From Mycolicibacterium litorale (GTDB lineage Bacteria > Actinomycetota > Actinomycetes > Mycobacteriales > Mycobacteriaceae), in contig CP019882.1 in assembly GCA_002007745.1 (NCBI GenBank), forward strand, positions 2,232,001 to 2,296,000: 64,000 nt of DNA, read 5' to 3'. Positions 63,111 to 64,000 of this stretch are shown here, piece after piece. Numbering within the stretch: position 1 is the first letter of the stretch; each line of letters begins with the position of its first letter. The notes beneath the pieces are model-generated. The model was not told where the DNA came from and did not search any database. It saw nothing but the letters and a program-made list of their open reading frames with translations. The position numbers and the translations under genes were made by a program.

Positions 63111-63774
63111 CGAGCACCTCGCGTAATGCCGACACCGACGCGACGTGGGCTGAGGCGGCGGCAGCCTGCTCGGGTTCCAGGAAGTCCGCGGCCCCATAAC
63201 CCCAGCCCACCACGACGGTGCCGATGCCGTGCTCGGCCGCACCCTCGACGTCATGGGCCCGGTCACCGACCATGATCACCCGCTCGGGCAGCGGATGTAG
63301 CTGGCCGAGGGCGTGGGCGAGCACGTCGGCCTTCGACGAACGCGAGCCGTCCACACTGGCCCCGGCGATCACGTCGAAGTACTCGGTCAACCCGAAATGG
63401 TCCAGGATCCGCCGAGCGGTGGGCTCGGCCTTGGAGGTGGCCACTGCCAGCCGCACCCCGGCGGCCCGCAGGTCGGCCAGCAACTCGGGAATGCCGTCGA
63501 AGGTGCTGTTCATCGCCCAACCCCGGCTGGTGTAGTCGGCCCGATAGGCCGCGATGGCCTCATCAGCCCGCTCGCCCAACCCCAGGCCTTTGAGGGTCTG
63601 GTGCATCGGTGGCCCGACGATGCGGCCGGCCAGGTCACCGGTGGGTACGTCGGCCCCGATCGCGGCCAGGGCGTGCCGGAAGCTGGCCACGATGCCGTCG
63701 GCCGAGTCGGTGAGAGTGCCGTCGAGATCGAAGATCACCAACTGTGGGCGGGTGTCGGAGGCCGTGCGGGTCAC
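63103..63774 (-). CDS. ptkA: HAD-family protein PtkA (Rv2232-like)
   Basis: The 223-residue HAD-fold protein has motif I VIFDLDGTLTDSADGIVASF (Asp16, Asp18), motif II LAVATSKAEPTARRILDHFG and motif III/IV RVIMVGDRAHDVEGAAEHGI. In M. tuberculosis the orthologue is described as a protein tyrosine kinase acting on PtpA, although the fold is a phosphatase type. The N-terminal ~75-residue extension of that protein is lacking here from GTG 63774; a longer frame exists to 63846 but reads poorly. Confidence 0.88.
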   Translation of the reverse strand: MTRTASDTRPQLVIFDLDGTLTDSADGIVASFRHALAAIGADVPTGDLAGRIVGPPMHQTLKGLGLGERADEAIAAYRADYTSRGWAMNSTFDGIPELLADLRAAGVRLAVATSKAEPTARRILDHFGLTEYFDVIAGASVDGSRSSKADVLAHALGQLHPLPERVIMVGDRAHDVEGAAEHGIGTVVVGWGYGAADFLEPEQAAAASAHVASVSALREVLGV

Positions 63775-63859
63775 GCGTCCATTGTCGCCGATCCCGCCGC
63801 GAGGCCACCGGATGCCTCTGGATGTCCTGCTTCCTGGTGGGCGCACTACTGTGCTTGAG

Positions 63860-63880
63860 GTGGCGGGAATGGATCAATGA
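63860..63880 (+). CDS. Six-codon leaderless mini-ORF coupled to the Nif3 gene
   Basis: TACTGT (63847-63852) is followed after 7 bases by GTG GCG GGA ATG GAT CAA TGA. Its stop overlaps the next ATG as ATGA. The spacing matches the window's leaderless promoters, so a ribosome may initiate here and re-initiate on the Nif3 start. Confidence 0.4.
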   Translation: MAGMDQ

Positions 63881-64000
63881 GCGTGCAGCTCGCCGAGGTG
63901 ATCGCTGTGCTCGACGCCGCCTACCCGCCCGGGCTGGCGCAGAGTTGGGATTCGGTCGGCCTGGTCTGCGGCGACCCCGATGACGTTGTCGAATCGGTGA
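63877..64000 (+). CDS. Nif3-like dinuclear metal-centre protein, 3' end cut off
   Basis: Only 41 residues are visible: [20 protein letters not shown] then [20 protein letters not shown]. [12 protein letters not shown] is the N-terminal signature of the Nif3/YbgI (GTP cyclohydrolase I type 2 homologue) family. The position next to ptkA and ptpA agrees with Rv2230c. Start ATG overlaps the mini-ORF stop. Confidence 0.85.
   Translation, partial: MSVQLAEVIAVLDAAYPPGLAQSWDSVGLVCGDPDDVVESV

Overview
The window is high-GC actinobacterial chromosome, almost certainly from a Mycobacterium/Mycolicibacterium species that makes carotenoids. The FAS-II cluster (mabR, fabD, acpM, kasA, kasB, accD6) lies next to aceE, a DUF3052 gene and ahpE. 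glpD1, a diacylglycerol kinase, a mycothiol-dependent dehydrogenase (mscR), cobD, a SURF1 gene, ptpA and ptkA follow the order I remember for the M. tuberculosis Rv2230c-Rv2260 region, inverted here. Many genes look leaderless: a TANNNT-type -10 box ends about 7 bases before the start codon.

Layout. 1-5.5 kb: a tightly coupled carotenoid operon (crtI partial, crtB, methyltransferase, crtU-like, Rieske protein). 5.5-13.4 kb: a quinone-oxidoreductase-like gene and its divergent MarR regulator with a double operator, a DapB-like dehydrogenase, a membrane-anchored Hsp70-like protein, a SABATH-type methyltransferase, a SHOCT protein and a frameshifted zinc alcohol dehydrogenase. 13.4-28.9 kb: mscR with its metallo-hydrolase, a serine hydrolase, DUF3145, an LLM oxidoreductase/TetR pair with two perfect operators, dagK, a FAD oxidase, TetR, glpD1, an amino-acid permease and an AKR/AraC pair. 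28.9-40.4 kb: the mycolic-acid FAS-II operon, its regulator mabR and a MabR-like box, then aceE, a lipoprotein, DUF3052 and ahpE.

40.4-54.0 kb is an integrated mobile element at tRNA-Val(TAC). A 43-base copy of the tRNA 3' end occurs again at 54002-54044. The element carries a tyrosine integrase with an unusual inserted domain, an excisionase-like protein, a MobF/TrwC relaxase-helicase split in two frames, and a G-poor stretch that could be oriT. Its cargo looks defence- or toxin-like: a RelA/SpoT alarmone synthetase followed by two unknown genes (the second with an RxxxxH HEPN-type motif), an OLD-like ATPase with a degenerate Toprim motif, an AlbA_2 gene, a zinc ribbon, a beta-flower-like protein and a membrane-anchored protein with another RxxxxH motif. 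No phage structural genes are seen.

54.0-60.8 kb is an accessory stretch: SnoaL-WYL pair, a coiled-coil gene behind a near-perfect LexA box, two paralogous four-cysteine secreted peptides each followed by a 28-base palindrome, a serine hydrolase, a VOC protein, an amidohydrolase and an MpaB-like oxygenase. 60.8-64 kb returns to conserved order: cobD, SURF1, ptpA, ptkA and the start of a Nif3-family gene.

Quality warning: at least eight genes, including the normally essential fabD, are broken by what looks like one missing base in a short G or C run. This is most simply a sequencing/assembly error pattern, so these genes are probably intact in the organism.
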